64,000 nt of DNA from Candidatus Thiodiazotropha sp. (ex Epidulcina cf. delphinae) (lineage in GTDB: Bacteria > Pseudomonadota > Gammaproteobacteria > Chromatiales > Chromatiaceae). The notes below the pieces were generated by a model. The model saw only the letters and a list, made by a program, of their open reading frames with translations. It had not been told where the DNA came from and did no database searches. The stretch covers positions 35,399 through 99,398 of the forward strand of contig JAHXHS010000018.1 of the NCBI GenBank assembly GCA_025656455.1, read 5' to 3'. A program made the position numbers and the translations under genes. Shown here one piece after another: positions 18,194 through 27,209 of the stretch (positions are counted from its first letter, which is position 1; every line of letters starts with the position of its first letter).

Positions 18194-19336
18194 TTATGCT
18201 GAAGCGTCTGCGGGTAGTAGCGTAAAGTGGAAGGTGCTGCCCACACCGGGTTCAGAATTCACCCAGATCCGGCCACCGTGACGCTCAACGATGCGCCTGG
18301 ATACCTCTAAGCCGATGCCCATGCCGGGATACGCTTTGCGGGTGTGTATGCGTTGGAATATGCTGAAGATACGCTTGGCCTGATCGGGCGGAATACCGAT
18401 ACCGTTGTCAGCTACCGAAAACTCCCACTCATCCCCTTGACGAGCCGCTTCTATCCTCACCCGGGGCGGCTGTTTGCCATGGAATTTCAAGGCATTGCCG
18501 ATCAGATTCTGCAACAGCCGAACCATCTGGCTCGCATCGGCGTTCACTGTCGGCAACGGACCGTGCTCCACTTCGCCTCCGTGCTCTTCCAACATCAGCC
18601 GAAGATTGATCAGGCTCTCGCCCAGGACAGTCTCCATATCAGTCTCGACGAAGGGTTGGCCCTGTGTCTCCACCCGCGAGAACTGCAACAGCCCGTCGAT
18701 CAAGGCCGACATGCGCTGGGCGCCATCCACGGCAAAGCCGATGAACTCGTCGGCGTCTTTGTCCAGCCTGCCTTGGTAACGCTGCTTCAGGAGATGGAGA
18801 TAGTTGGATACCATGCGCAGGGGTTCCTGGAGGTCGTGCGAGACGCCGTAGGCGAATGCCTGCAACTCCTCGTTGGAGCGCTTCAGTCTCTTGCTCACCT
18901 CCTCCAGCTCGGCAGTACGCTCAGCCACGCGCTGCTCCAGCCGAAGTTGCAGGTCACGCAGGGCCAGGTGCGTATCCACCCTGGCAAGCACCTCCTCGGC
19001 GGCGAAGGGTTTGACGACATAGTCGACCCCGCCGACGGCAAAGCTGCGCAACTTGTCGCTGGTGTCGTCCAGAGCGCTGACGAAGATCACCGGGATGTCC
19101 CGCAAGCCCTCGTCGGCCTTGAGTCGTTCACACACCTGGATGCCATCCATCTCCGGCATTTTGACATCAAGCAGGATCAGATCAGGCGAACGGGCCACAA
19201 CTGCCCTTAGGGCAAGCTGACCACTGGCCGCGGGCCGTACAACATAGCCCTGGCCGGCCAACATGTCGGTAAGCAGATGCAAATTGTCGGGATTGTCGTC
19301 CACCACCAGGATGTCGGCGCCCCGCTCCCCGCTCAT
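18194..19336 (-). CDS. Response regulator receiver - histidine kinase fusion
   Basis: This is a soluble hybrid signalling protein of 380 residues. A receiver domain (about 8-125) carries the phospho-acceptor Asp in LILLDVKMPEMDG. A short coiled coil leads to a HisKA dimerisation domain with SHDLQEPLRMVSNYLHLL, then a HATPase domain with QNLIGNALKFH, DNGIGIPPDQ and GMGIGLEVSRRIVERHGG. There is no membrane segment, so the input must come from another kinase or a partner protein. Its start codon overlaps the stop of a 55-residue ORF (ATGA), implying translational coupling. The cognate pathway is unknown. Confidence 0.88.
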   Translation of the reverse strand: MSGERGADILVVDDNPDNLHLLTDMLAGQGYVVRPAASGQLALRAVVARSPDLILLDVKMPEMDGIQVCERLKADEGLRDIPVIFVSALDDTSDKLRSFAVGGVDYVVKPFAAEEVLARVDTHLALRDLQLRLEQRVAERTAELEEVSKRLKRSNEELQAFAYGVSHDLQEPLRMVSNYLHLLKQRYQGRLDKDADEFIGFAVDGAQRMSALIDGLLQFSRVETQGQPFVETDMETVLGESLINLRLMLEEHGGEVEHGPLPTVNADASQMVRLLQNLIGNALKFHGKQPPRVRIEAARQGDEWEFSVADNGIGIPPDQAKRIFSIFQRIHTRKAYPGMGIGLEVSRRIVERHGGRIWVNSEPGVGSTFHFTLLPADASA

Positions 19337-19500
19337 GCCGCATCCGTCCCCCGCATCAGTTCGTCCAGTTGACCGTAGCGGAACTCCGCTGCGTATTCGC
19401 CGGGCAACTTCGCCAGGTCGGCATTATGGCCGGCCACCGCCTCAATGGCCGCTTCCACCTCGGCCATGTCACAGGCGATCAGGTCGTGTAGTTCTTTCAT
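19333..19500 (-). CDS. Short ORF coupled to the receiver-kinase gene (55 aa)
   Basis: On the reverse strand ATG at 19500 opens 55 codons (MKELHDLIACDMAEVEAAIEAV...) ending at 19333. Its TGA overlaps the ATG of the downstream kinase gene. The product is small, acidic and mostly helical, without membrane segment or signal. The DMAEVEAAI stretch faintly recalls the N-terminus of polyprenyl synthases, but the homology is too short to rely on. It may be a partner protein or a leader ORF that governs kinase translation. The overlap argues that it is translated. Confidence 0.5.
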   Translation of the reverse strand: MKELHDLIACDMAEVEAAIEAVAGHNADLAKLPGEYAAEFRYGQLDELMRGTDAA

Positions 19501-19700
19501 GCGGTTACTCTCAGCGAGCGGGGTGACCCTACATATTCAAAGTATAGGTGGCCGGATGGGGATCCGTCGTATCGGCGCTATCCGGGCGACGTGATTGCGC
19601 TGCCCATTGACCGACAGCTCAACCGGCTGTTCGGGACGATAATATCGAGGCGCAAGCGCAGACCCTTTATCGGGTCGGAATAGCCAATCCGGGGTCGCGC

Positions 19701-19776
19701 AACCTATAGACTGTACCTATCAGCGAGAGGCTAAACCGTTAGCTGATAGGTACAGTTTATAGGTCACGCCGCGCTA
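19701..19776. repeat. Short deletion derivative of the GTGTGGTGTAACG-type MITE
   Basis: Arms CTGTACCTATCAGCGAGAGGCTAA and its partner TTAGCTGATAGGTACAG form a compact hairpin. The sequence is related to the ends of the elements at 35408-35698 and 35969-36232 (CTGTACCAATCAG, GCTAAGCCGTTAGC). It lies in the gene-free region 19501-20488. Confidence 0.5.
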
Positions 19777-19808
19777 GCTAATCACTGTCCAGAAACAGCG
19801 CTTTATTA

Positions 19809-20074
19809 GGGCCTGTTAACACTAATTTGATAGCCACTGCCAAGACCCTGTTTTTGTCCAGCAAGGCAGAAGGAGCGCCGTGTAGCTGGGTCTACATAAG
19901 CGACTGATAACGCCGCTGGGCGAAAACAGGGCCTTGGCCCTTCGGGTTGCGCCTGAAAAAGCGCCACTCGGCGTTACTCGTCGCTTATTTGGAACAACCA
20001 AACTACGCTCCTCGTGCCTTGATTGGCGCTTTTTCAGGCACAACAGTGGCTATCAAATTAGTGTTAACAGGCCC
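19809..20074. mobile_element. 266-bp MITE related to the IS5-family element, copy 1
   Basis: Perfect inverted ends GGGCCTGTTAACACTAATTTG / complement are flanked by TA on both sides. There is no coding capacity. A second copy, in opposite orientation and over 95 percent alike by eye, is at 35701-35966. The outermost bases match the right end of the IS at 12017-12850. The rest of 19501-20488 shows no gene; an inverted pair TTCACACT / AGTGTGAA at about 20356-20389 may be an operator for the gene at 20489. Confidence 0.8.
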
Positions 20075-20488
20075 TAACACAAAACCAATGGACCGAACGA
20101 TTGGCAGGCTTTGCACCCTTTGCATTTTATATGCGATCTTTGAGTTATATTATTTTTTGCGCTTCCAAACGGAAAATATCTAGGAATTATTTCCCGCAAA
20201 TCGCTATTTTCGCCCTGCAAAAAAAACAAATCCCTCATCAAAACTCGACTGGCTCACAGTTTTGTTTACGCCAACTCGAAGATCCCGGAAAAGCAATAAC
20301 CAAGCTGAGAATTTCTGTCAAATTGTGATCACCTTTGCCTAACTCTTCGAGCCATTTCACACTGCTGAAAATGCTGATTAATAGTGTGAATTTCGTCCAT
20401 CAAAACTGTGACCCTGTAAATGAATAAATAGTGCTATTGACCGCCATAGTGAACAACTTAAAGAGATACCGCTATTGAGGTCAAGGCC

Positions 20489-23146
20489 ATGAAAGCATTT
20501 CGCGCCATTCTTCCATTTGTTCTACTGCCCGGGTTATTCGCCACCGAGATGAATCAGGCAGTGGCTGGAGGCTTTTCGTTCGATAAAGCCGTATGGAGAA
20601 ACAGCAAAGACCTCCTTGTCTTCAAAGGCACCGGCACGCCGGGTGACCCTGTCGAAGCCTTTATCTCCGGAACAGAGATCTCTCTGGGAACGAAAACCGT
20701 TAACCGCCGTGGCAGATGGCGCTTCAAGTTATACAATCCGGCATCCGTGCCTTGTGCAATACGCGCGGCCAGCGGACCCTACACGACCATAAGAGGTGTC
20801 GCTCAGGCTCCGTCCGATTGTATTGACGGTAGCAGCCCGCCCGCTGAAAACAATCCTCCCGTCATCAGTGGAACACCATCCACCCTGGTAGCCGAAGGCG
20901 CGGCATACAGCTTCAGACCCAATGCCAGCGATGCGGATGGCGACAACCTGGTCTTTTCCATCGCCAACAAGCCCTCGTGGGCAAGCTTCAACACCTCGAC
21001 GGGGGCGCTTACCGGCACGCCCGGCTTCGATGATGGCGGCATGCCCGGCGGCAGTTCCGGCACCACCAGCGATATCCGCATCAGTGTCTCCGATGGCAAT
21101 GCCAGCGCAGCGCTGAACGCATTCAGCATCACTGTCACCAACACCAATCGGCCGCCCACGATCAGCGGCGCACCCTCGACATCTGTCGCCGAGAACGCCA
21201 ACTACGGATTCGTCCCCAGCGCCAGTGACGCCGATGGTGACGGCCTGGTCTTCTCCATCACCAACAAGCCTGCCTGGGCAAACTTCAGCACCTCGACAGG
21301 CGCACTCAGCGGCACACCGGGTTTCAGCGATGCCGGCACTGCCAATGACATTCGCATCAGTGTCTCCGACGGCAGTGCCAGCGCAGCACTGAACGCATTC
21401 AGCATCACTGTCACCAACACCAACCGGCCACCCACGATCAGCGGCACACCCTCGACATCTGTCACCGAGAACACCAACTACGGATTTGTTCCCAGCGCCA
21501 GTGACGCCGATGGTGACGGCCTGGTCTTCTCCATCACCAACAAGCCTGCCTGGGCAAGCTTCAGCACCTCGACAGGCGCACTCAGCGGCACACCGGGTTT
21601 CAGCGACGCCGGCACTGCCAGTAACATTCGCATCAGTGTCTCCGACGGCAGTGCCAGCGCAGCACTGAACGCATTCAGCATCACTGTCACCAACACCAAC
21701 CAAGCACCGACGATCGGCGGAGCCCCTTCAACATCGGTTGCCGAGGGAGCAAGCTACGGATTCACCCCCAGCGCTTCAGACGCCGACGGCGATGACCTGA
21801 CCTTTTCCATCGTCAACAAACCTGCCTGGGCAAGCTTCAGCACCTCGACAGGCGCACTCAGCGGCACACCGGGTTTCAGCGATGCCGGGACTTCCAGCAA
21901 CATTCGCATCAGTGTCTCCGACGGCAATGAGAGCGCAGCATTGAATGCCTTCGCCATCACCGTAACGAACACTAACCAGGCGCCGACGATCAGCGGCACT
22001 CCCGTGCTCAGCATTGATGAAGGCAATGCCTATCTGTTCACCCCCAACGCCAGCGACCCGGATGGTGATTCATTGACCTTCTCCATCGCCAACCAGCCAA
22101 ACTGGGCGACCTTCGACTCAAGCAACGGCAGCCTGAGCGGCACGCCCGATTCAGCCTCGGCCGGCGTCTATTCGAATATCGTCATTACCGTATCCGATGG
22201 CAATAAACAAGCCAACCTTGCACCGTTCGGAATCACCATCGCCGACGTACCGCAGGGCGGCACATTCCAGTTCGCCAGCAGCACCTACAGCGTGGACGAG
22301 GGTAGCAACCTGACCCTGACCGTCACCCGGGACAACAGCGCCGGTGTCGCCAGCGTCAACTATGGCACCATCGGCGTAGAGGCGAAGTACTCTGAAGACT
22401 ATATCGGTTATGTCTGGACACCGCTGACATTCCAGGATGGCGAGTCGAGCAAGACCATTCAACTATCTACCCTGTCGGATGACACGGTTGAAAACGACGA
22501 AACACTGGGTGTACATCTTGACGCCCCTTCCGATGGCTATTCCCTCGCCTCGCCGTCGGTAAGCGTCGTCACGATCCATGACATGACAGTCCCGAATCAG
22601 GCCCCGACCATCAGTGGCACCCCCGCCCAGAGCATCATCGAAGGAAGCGAGTATCTGTTTGCGCCGACCGCTTCTGACCCCGATGGCGACACCCTGAGCT
22701 TCAGTGTCACCAATCTCCCCGGTTGGGCGGTATTCAACACCAGCAACGGCGCACTGAGCGGCACACCCACTGCTGAAGACGTCGGCCTCTATGAAGGGAT
22801 CGTGATCTCTGTAACAGACGGCGCGGAAACCGCCTCCTTAGCACCATTGAACCTGCAGGTTGAAAACTCAGCATCAACGACAGGCAACATCGCCCTGTCA
22901 TGGGTGCCTCCCGTCACACGGACCGACGGCAATCCCTTGGACATGAGCGAAATCGCCGGCTACAAGATCTACATGGGTAGCTCTCAAGATAACCTCGAAC
23001 CGGTCATGGAGTATGAAGACCGCACCATCCAAAATCATCTGTTCGAGAATATCGAAACCGGCGACTACTATTTCGCAGTCACCGCGTATGATACCGACGG
23101 CAATGAGAGCGGTCTCTCCAATATTGCCATGAAGAGCACCATGTAG
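20489..23146 (+). CDS. Secreted repeat protein with putative Ig (He_PIG-type), Calx-beta and Fn3-like domains
   Basis: The 885-residue extracellular or surface protein has a Sec signal (residues 1-26) and an N-terminal domain (27-115). Five consecutive He_PIG-type Ig-like repeats of about 92 residues follow (roughly 120-585), each with a YxFxPxASDADGDxLxFSI core and STGALSGTPGF. A Calx-beta domain (590-700), a sixth He_PIG repeat (703-795) and a C-terminal fibronectin III-like domain (800-885) complete it. The DNA repeats are 276 bp apart and nearly identical in the middle units. Such proteins commonly mediate adhesion; Asp-rich loops suggest calcium binding. No sorting signal was seen. Confidence 0.85.
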   Translation: MKAFRAILPFVLLPGLFATEMNQAVAGGFSFDKAVWRNSKDLLVFKGTGTPGDPVEAFISGTEISLGTKTVNRRGRWRFKLYNPASVPCAIRAASGPYTTIRGVAQAPSDCIDGSSPPAENNPPVISGTPSTLVAEGAAYSFRPNASDADGDNLVFSIANKPSWASFNTSTGALTGTPGFDDGGMPGGSSGTTSDIRISVSDGNASAALNAFSITVTNTNRPPTISGAPSTSVAENANYGFVPSASDADGDGLVFSITNKPAWANFSTSTGALSGTPGFSDAGTANDIRISVSDGSASAALNAFSITVTNTNRPPTISGTPSTSVTENTNYGFVPSASDADGDGLVFSITNKPAWASFSTSTGALSGTPGFSDAGTASNIRISVSDGSASAALNAFSITVTNTNQAPTIGGAPSTSVAEGASYGFTPSASDADGDDLTFSIVNKPAWASFSTSTGALSGTPGFSDAGTSSNIRISVSDGNESAALNAFAITVTNTNQAPTISGTPVLSIDEGNAYLFTPNASDPDGDSLTFSIANQPNWATFDSSNGSLSGTPDSASAGVYSNIVITVSDGNKQANLAPFGITIADVPQGGTFQFASSTYSVDEGSNLTLTVTRDNSAGVASVNYGTIGVEAKYSEDYIGYVWTPLTFQDGESSKTIQLSTLSDDTVENDETLGVHLDAPSDGYSLASPSVSVVTIHDMTVPNQAPTISGTPAQSIIEGSEYLFAPTASDPDGDTLSFSVTNLPGWAVFNTSNGALSGTPTAEDVGLYEGIVISVTDGAETASLAPLNLQVENSASTTGNIALSWVPPVTRTDGNPLDMSEIAGYKIYMGSSQDNLEPVMEYEDRTIQNHLFENIETGDYYFAVTAYDTDGNESGLSNIAMKSTM
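20850..22250 (+). repeat. Tandem 276-bp coding repeats inside the Ig-like protein gene
   Basis: Units begin at about 20850, 21146, 21422, 21698 and 21974. The second and third units differ at only a few positions per 276 bp. The fourth and fifth are progressively more diverged. The spacing of 276 bp keeps the frame, so recombination between units can change protein length without destroying it. Confidence 0.85.
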
Positions 23147-23180
23147 GCGCTAAGGGCCGCACCCTATACTGTCTAAGTCC

Positions 23181-23203
23181 GTAGGGTGCGGCCCTGCCGC
23201 ACC
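23181..23203. repeat. GTAGGGTGCGGCCCTGCCGCACC short palindromic repeat
   Basis: A 23-bp unit with arms GGTGCGGC / GCCGCACC. Further copies are an inverted pair at about 24233-24256 and 24276-24298, a pair within the MITE at 36960-37208, and a partial copy at about 45622-45640. Confidence 0.65.
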
Positions 23204-23222
23204 TTTCATGGTTTTGGGTTAG

Positions 23223-23288
23223 TAAAAGCAAGTAAGCATCAGATTAAAGAGGCATGTTCTCCGTTAATCTGATGCTTTCTTGCTTTTA
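23223..23288. repeat. 25-bp near-perfect hairpin with 16-nt loop
   Basis: The left arm TAAAAGCAAGTAAGCATC plus AGATTAA (23223-23247) pairs with 23264-23288 with a single mismatch. The loop is AGAGGCATGTTCTCCG. The hairpin lies 76 bp after the stop of the Ig-like gene. It is far longer than a normal terminator stem, so it could be a miniature element or structured RNA. Confidence 0.7.
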
Positions 23289-24325
23289 AATGTCTGGTAT
23301 CCTCACTTGCTCCACGACTATCCGCCTTTCCTTTTGCGTACTTCGCCACTTTACGAGCGCAACAACCAGGCAAACTCACATAGCTCTGCATGTCAGGCTC
23401 AGCCCAATCAAAACTGACACCCGGAAATTCAGCGTTGTTTTGTTACTTTCCAGGCCATGAAACTTACTTGGCTCTTCCCCTGGTCGAGTGGGTATTCATC
23501 AAACGTGAGCGATACGAACTTCCAAAAAAGGTGGAAACAAGCCTTAGGGCTGAGCGCTAACCCGTGTTACTGTTTGCCATGCTGGCGGAAAGGTCCTTTT
23601 TCGCCCTCCTGGGCGAGTGTCTTTTCTTTTCCGCCAAAAGAAAAGTCACCAAAAGAAAGGGCGCCCGGCTGTCGCGCCCCTGCGGGGACCGCTGCGATGC
23701 TCGGCGAAACCGGCGGGCCTGAAAACTCGCTTTGCTCAGACACTCAGGCCCGCTTAATCGGTTTCGCCTGCGCTTCTCGCTCGCGCCAGGACGGGATGGG
23801 CAAGAGGGGGTAGGCCATCCGCTTCTCCTTGATCCTGCGATGCTAGACCCGGCTATTGGCGTTAATTCGCGTTCATTGGCTGACCGACCCATTACGCCCT
23901 ACATTGGGTGGGAGATGAGATGGCTGTGCTGTGCTTTGCTTCTTATCCCCACTCAATCAGGGGAAAAACCGTCTTTATAACGTCCTTGTTGTTACCGCTG
24001 TACTTTTGGAATGCGCTACAACGCGGAGCTTGGCAATCCATGGATGAGTTGGAGTGGAGTCTTGATTGCTGAAATAGTCATTGCTGTCATGCTGTATTCA
24101 CAAAGACGCCAATTATCTACTGAGAGCCAAGGGGAGTGTGTTATCGAGGAATGCCGGGAATAAGGCTGGAGTAGACCCAATTGCTGTACAAATATATAGC
24201 AAAACGAAACAGGCCGAATCCAAACCATAAAAGGTGCGGCAGGGCCGCACCCTACCATTCAGATGGTGTCGCTTGTAGGGTGCGGCCCTGCCGCACCATT
24301 CTATCTGAACGCCGATCGACGCTGC
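23289..24325. other. Gene-free stretch with several repeat fragments
   Basis: No convincing gene is seen. About 23397-23455 is an inverted relative of 53255-53330 (AAACTGACACCCGGAAATT and TTGTTTTGTTAC blocks). About 23590-23800 is a GC-rich tract with CCGCCAAAAGAAAAGTCACC and AAAGAAAGGGCGCCCGG, a type I have seen in intergenic DNA of many proteobacteria. Around 23858 is an AATTCGCGTTCATTGGC repeat, and at 24233-24298 an inverted pair of GGTGCGGCAGGGCC repeats. Confidence 0.6.
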
Positions 24326-26707
24326 CTATGACTTCACCGCCAACACGATCTGGTTCCTCAGTGACTTGAGCAGATTGAGCCGCTTTTTGTCGATCTCCAA
24401 TCCGTGGGGATGAGGATGGTCGGCATAGATCAACCCGACCGGCCGTTTGTTGATCACCAACGGAAACAACAGGAAGGAGCCGGCATTGGAGATCTGTTTG
24501 TACCAATTCGGGATATCCGCCTGAATCTTCGTTTCCGTGGCATCGGCGATATAGACATCCACCGCATTCTTCAGCGCGCCGTGAAATACGTCCACACTGT
24601 AGGTAGTGGGGAAGTGGAACAGTTTGACGAACTCATCGGCGGCCTCGCCGAAACCAAGCCGCCCCGCCATCTCGCCGCTGTTGCGATCGAGCAGCGCCAG
24701 CACTACCCGCTGAAAGCCGACTGCGCGGTACATGGTTTCAAGCACGACATTGAATATCTCGGAGACACTGTGATCGCCCACCAGCATCCCGGTCACTTCC
24801 TGCAGCCCATCCATCAACAGCGCCTCCGCATCTTCCGGCGCGACGGGCGCCTCCCCCGCCACCGTCTCCGCAGTGAGACTTTCGGTGCCCTCCTCGTTGA
24901 GAATCTGCGTCTCGCTCAAGCCGTCCTTATCGATGACCTTCGCCTTGCTCTTCCCCATCTCCGGCTGGCGCTGCAGACTTTCACTACTACCGGTCAGACT
25001 GTCGACAAACTTGTCGGAAATATCGGTCGAGATCGCTTTGGCCACCTCCTGAAATTCCTCAATGGAGCGCTCGGTGAGCCGGATGATCTTCTTGTCGGTG
25101 AGGTTGAGGCCTTTGGCATAACGTTGGCTCAGCCGGCCCATCACCTCCTTGTCGTCGAGTCCCGATTCGACTATCGCTTCCATCGCCTCGTCGGCAAACG
25201 CCGTGACCAGGCGCCGCTTCTCTACCCGATTGACGGGCTTGTGGTCGCCTTGCCAGCGTTTCATGCTGTCGGTCAGCGATTTCGGGAAGTTCCACTGTTT
25301 GGCGACCTCGATGCCGATCTTTTCATAGCTCACCCCCAGCACGGCATGTTGCGCCACCAGCGGCTCCTTGCCCTCGACCGTCATCAGCCGGTCAATCTCT
25401 TTTGACTCTTCCGGCAGATAGAAACAGACCAGGAGCTTGCCCAGATCATTCAGTAATCCGGTAAGAAAATAGGCTTCGGCTTCGACCTGATCGATCTCAT
25501 CCGCCACTCGGTGGGCCAGGGTGGCGCGAAACATGGCCGATGTGACCAGTTCCCGCAGGTAGTCGGCCTGTTGCTTATTCTCGATATGCTCAAAAAAGAT
25601 CAATGAGGCCGCCAGCGAGCGGATCGCCTGGGTGCCCAATACGACAACCGCCCGGGAAACGGTGCCGATCCGCCCTGAAAACCGGCCGTAGAAGGCGGAG
25701 TTGACGACCTTCAGGATCTTGTTGGTCAAGGCGAAGTCCTTGACGATGACACCCGCCATCTGATTCACGTCCTTGTCGCTGGTGTGGGACATGGCATTGA
25801 TGCTGCGCACCGACTGGGAGAGCGCGGGAAAGTCGCTCTTGCGTTTCATGCGCCGCAACAGGAACTCAACCGTGCCGCTGGCATCTTCATCCAAACTCAA
25901 CTTCTCGCCGGGAGGCCTGCGCATGTCGTTAAAGGCCTGCAACATCTCCATGGCATCGCCGTAACGCAGCGCCGGATCCTTTTCCAGGGACTTGAGAACA
26001 AACCGGTCGAGCTTTTCGTCCACCGAGGGGTTGTACTGCGAGGGGGGTTTGGGATCGAGCTTGAGGATGGCGTCAATGACGATCTGTTGTTTGTGACCGC
26101 TGAAGACCGGCATGCCGGTCAGCATCTCGTCCAGGATCAATCCCAGGGCAAAGACATCGGCCTGGGGACCCACTTCGCCCGCCTGGATATATTCCGGCGC
26201 AAGATAGCGGGGCGTGCCGATCAGGCGTCGATCAGGACCCTTGGCCTCAAAGAGCATCCGCGCAATGCCGAAGTCCATGATTTTCGGCACCTGGTCACTG
26301 TTGATGATGATATTCGCGGGTTTCAGGTCGCGGTGAACGATACCCGCCTTGTGCGCCTGGCGCATACCCTCCAGCAATCCCTGAAAGATCTGCAGGGCGC
26401 GAGGCAGCTCGAGGGGATTGCCGCTGATCAGATCCGAGAGCAGCTCCCCTTCCACATACTCGAAAACCAGATAGGGCGTCTCCTGCTGCTTACCCGCTTC
26501 GTAGATGGAGACGATGTTGGGGTGTTGCAGCTTGCTCATGGCGCGCGCCTCGTCTAGAAAAGAGGACGCCGGCAACGACTTGTCGAGCAACTTGATGGCG
26601 ACCTTGCGCTCTAGCTGACTATCGTGACAGAGGTAGACAGTGCCCTGATTACCCGCCCCCAACTGCCTACCGACTTGAAACCGCCCGATCTGTGTTAGCC
26701 CCATCAC
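24326..26707 (-). CDS. Serine/threonine protein kinase - HDOD - GAF fusion regulator
   Basis: This 793-residue regulator is cytoplasmic. The N-terminal Hanks-type kinase (about 8-265) has the glycine loop LGAGNQGTVY, the ATP lysine in VAIKLL, the catalytic HRDLKPANI, the DFG motif and a GTPRYLAPEY activation segment, so it should be active. A central HDOD domain (about 290-500, a degenerate HD hydrolase fold used in signalling) follows, then a C-terminal GAF sensor domain (about 640-790). No transmembrane segment is seen. It lies 85 bp downstream of the hydrogenase protease gene on the same strand, so it may be transcribed with the hydrogenase operon. Confidence 0.9.
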   Translation of the reverse strand: MMGLTQIGRFQVGRQLGAGNQGTVYLCHDSQLERKVAIKLLDKSLPASSFLDEARAMSKLQHPNIVSIYEAGKQQETPYLVFEYVEGELLSDLISGNPLELPRALQIFQGLLEGMRQAHKAGIVHRDLKPANIIINSDQVPKIMDFGIARMLFEAKGPDRRLIGTPRYLAPEYIQAGEVGPQADVFALGLILDEMLTGMPVFSGHKQQIVIDAILKLDPKPPSQYNPSVDEKLDRFVLKSLEKDPALRYGDAMEMLQAFNDMRRPPGEKLSLDEDASGTVEFLLRRMKRKSDFPALSQSVRSINAMSHTSDKDVNQMAGVIVKDFALTNKILKVVNSAFYGRFSGRIGTVSRAVVVLGTQAIRSLAASLIFFEHIENKQQADYLRELVTSAMFRATLAHRVADEIDQVEAEAYFLTGLLNDLGKLLVCFYLPEESKEIDRLMTVEGKEPLVAQHAVLGVSYEKIGIEVAKQWNFPKSLTDSMKRWQGDHKPVNRVEKRRLVTAFADEAMEAIVESGLDDKEVMGRLSQRYAKGLNLTDKKIIRLTERSIEEFQEVAKAISTDISDKFVDSLTGSSESLQRQPEMGKSKAKVIDKDGLSETQILNEEGTESLTAETVAGEAPVAPEDAEALLMDGLQEVTGMLVGDHSVSEIFNVVLETMYRAVGFQRVVLALLDRNSGEMAGRLGFGEAADEFVKLFHFPTTYSVDVFHGALKNAVDVYIADATETKIQADIPNWYKQISNAGSFLLFPLVINKRPVGLIYADHPHPHGLEIDKKRLNLLKSLRNQIVLAVKS

Positions 26708-26792
26708 CCTTTCCCGAATCGTCTCCAGGATTGTTATCGGCTAACCGCTGAAAATCTGATGGCCTTGAAACGGCCGCACGGGGGAGACGCCG

Positions 26793-27209
26793 TCACAGCA
26801 GCCGGCGAACAAGGGTCTCCAGGGCGGGCGCGTCCAGTGGGGGTATTTGGCTGAGATCCTCACCAGCCTGGATACCGATCAGACACAGCCTCTCCGGCAA
26901 CTCCCCGAGCTGGGCGGCAAGACCGACCGCCTCCGCCACGCCGAGGCCGTGACTGGAGGTGAGGCCTTTCAACCGCTCCAGCTCTGCCGCCTGGAACAGC
27001 GCCACCCCGCCAGGCGAGTCTGCCAAACGCACCGCATCGATCAGCACCACCTGCGCCTTCCCCCGGAAATAGTCCAGCAGCGCAGGGCCCGGCCGGTCGA
27101 GCTTGATCAGCTCGCAATCGGGCAGCGAACGGCTCTCCAGATAGTCGATCGCCAACCAGCCCAAGCGGTCGGCGCCGAAGGGGGAACCGACACCGATCAC
27201 GCGAATCAT
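26793..27209 (-). CDS. [NiFe] hydrogenase maturation protease
   Basis: This endopeptidase trims the C-terminus of the hydrogenase large subunit after nickel insertion. The 138-residue HyaD/HybD/HoxW-like product starts with IGVGSPFGADRLGW (the Asp corresponds to a nickel-sensing residue), then VLIDAVR and SSHGLGVAEAV with the conserved His. It overlaps the large-subunit stop by 4 nt, which strongly implies that it serves this hydrogenase. The Hyp cofactor-assembly genes are not in the window. Confidence 0.88.
   Translation of the reverse strand: MIRVIGVGSPFGADRLGWLAIDYLESRSLPDCELIKLDRPGPALLDYFRGKAQVVLIDAVRLADSPGGVALFQAAELERLKGLTSSHGLGVAEAVGLAAQLGELPERLCLIGIQAGEDLSQIPPLDAPALETLVRRLL

Noticed and set aside
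20729..21703. 324-codon reverse frame with internal repeats
   Set aside because: The repeats are only the mirror of the Ig-like repeats on the forward strand, which has a signal peptide and real domains.
20850..22250. Tandem repeats as a CRISPR array
   Set aside because: The 276-bp units are in-frame protein repeats with no short repeat-spacer pattern.
23457..23892. Overlapping short frames on both strands
   Set aside because: They lie in a GC-rich intergenic tract with CCGCCAAAAGAAAAG that I regard as a non-coding repeat common in proteobacteria; no ribosome site and no domain.
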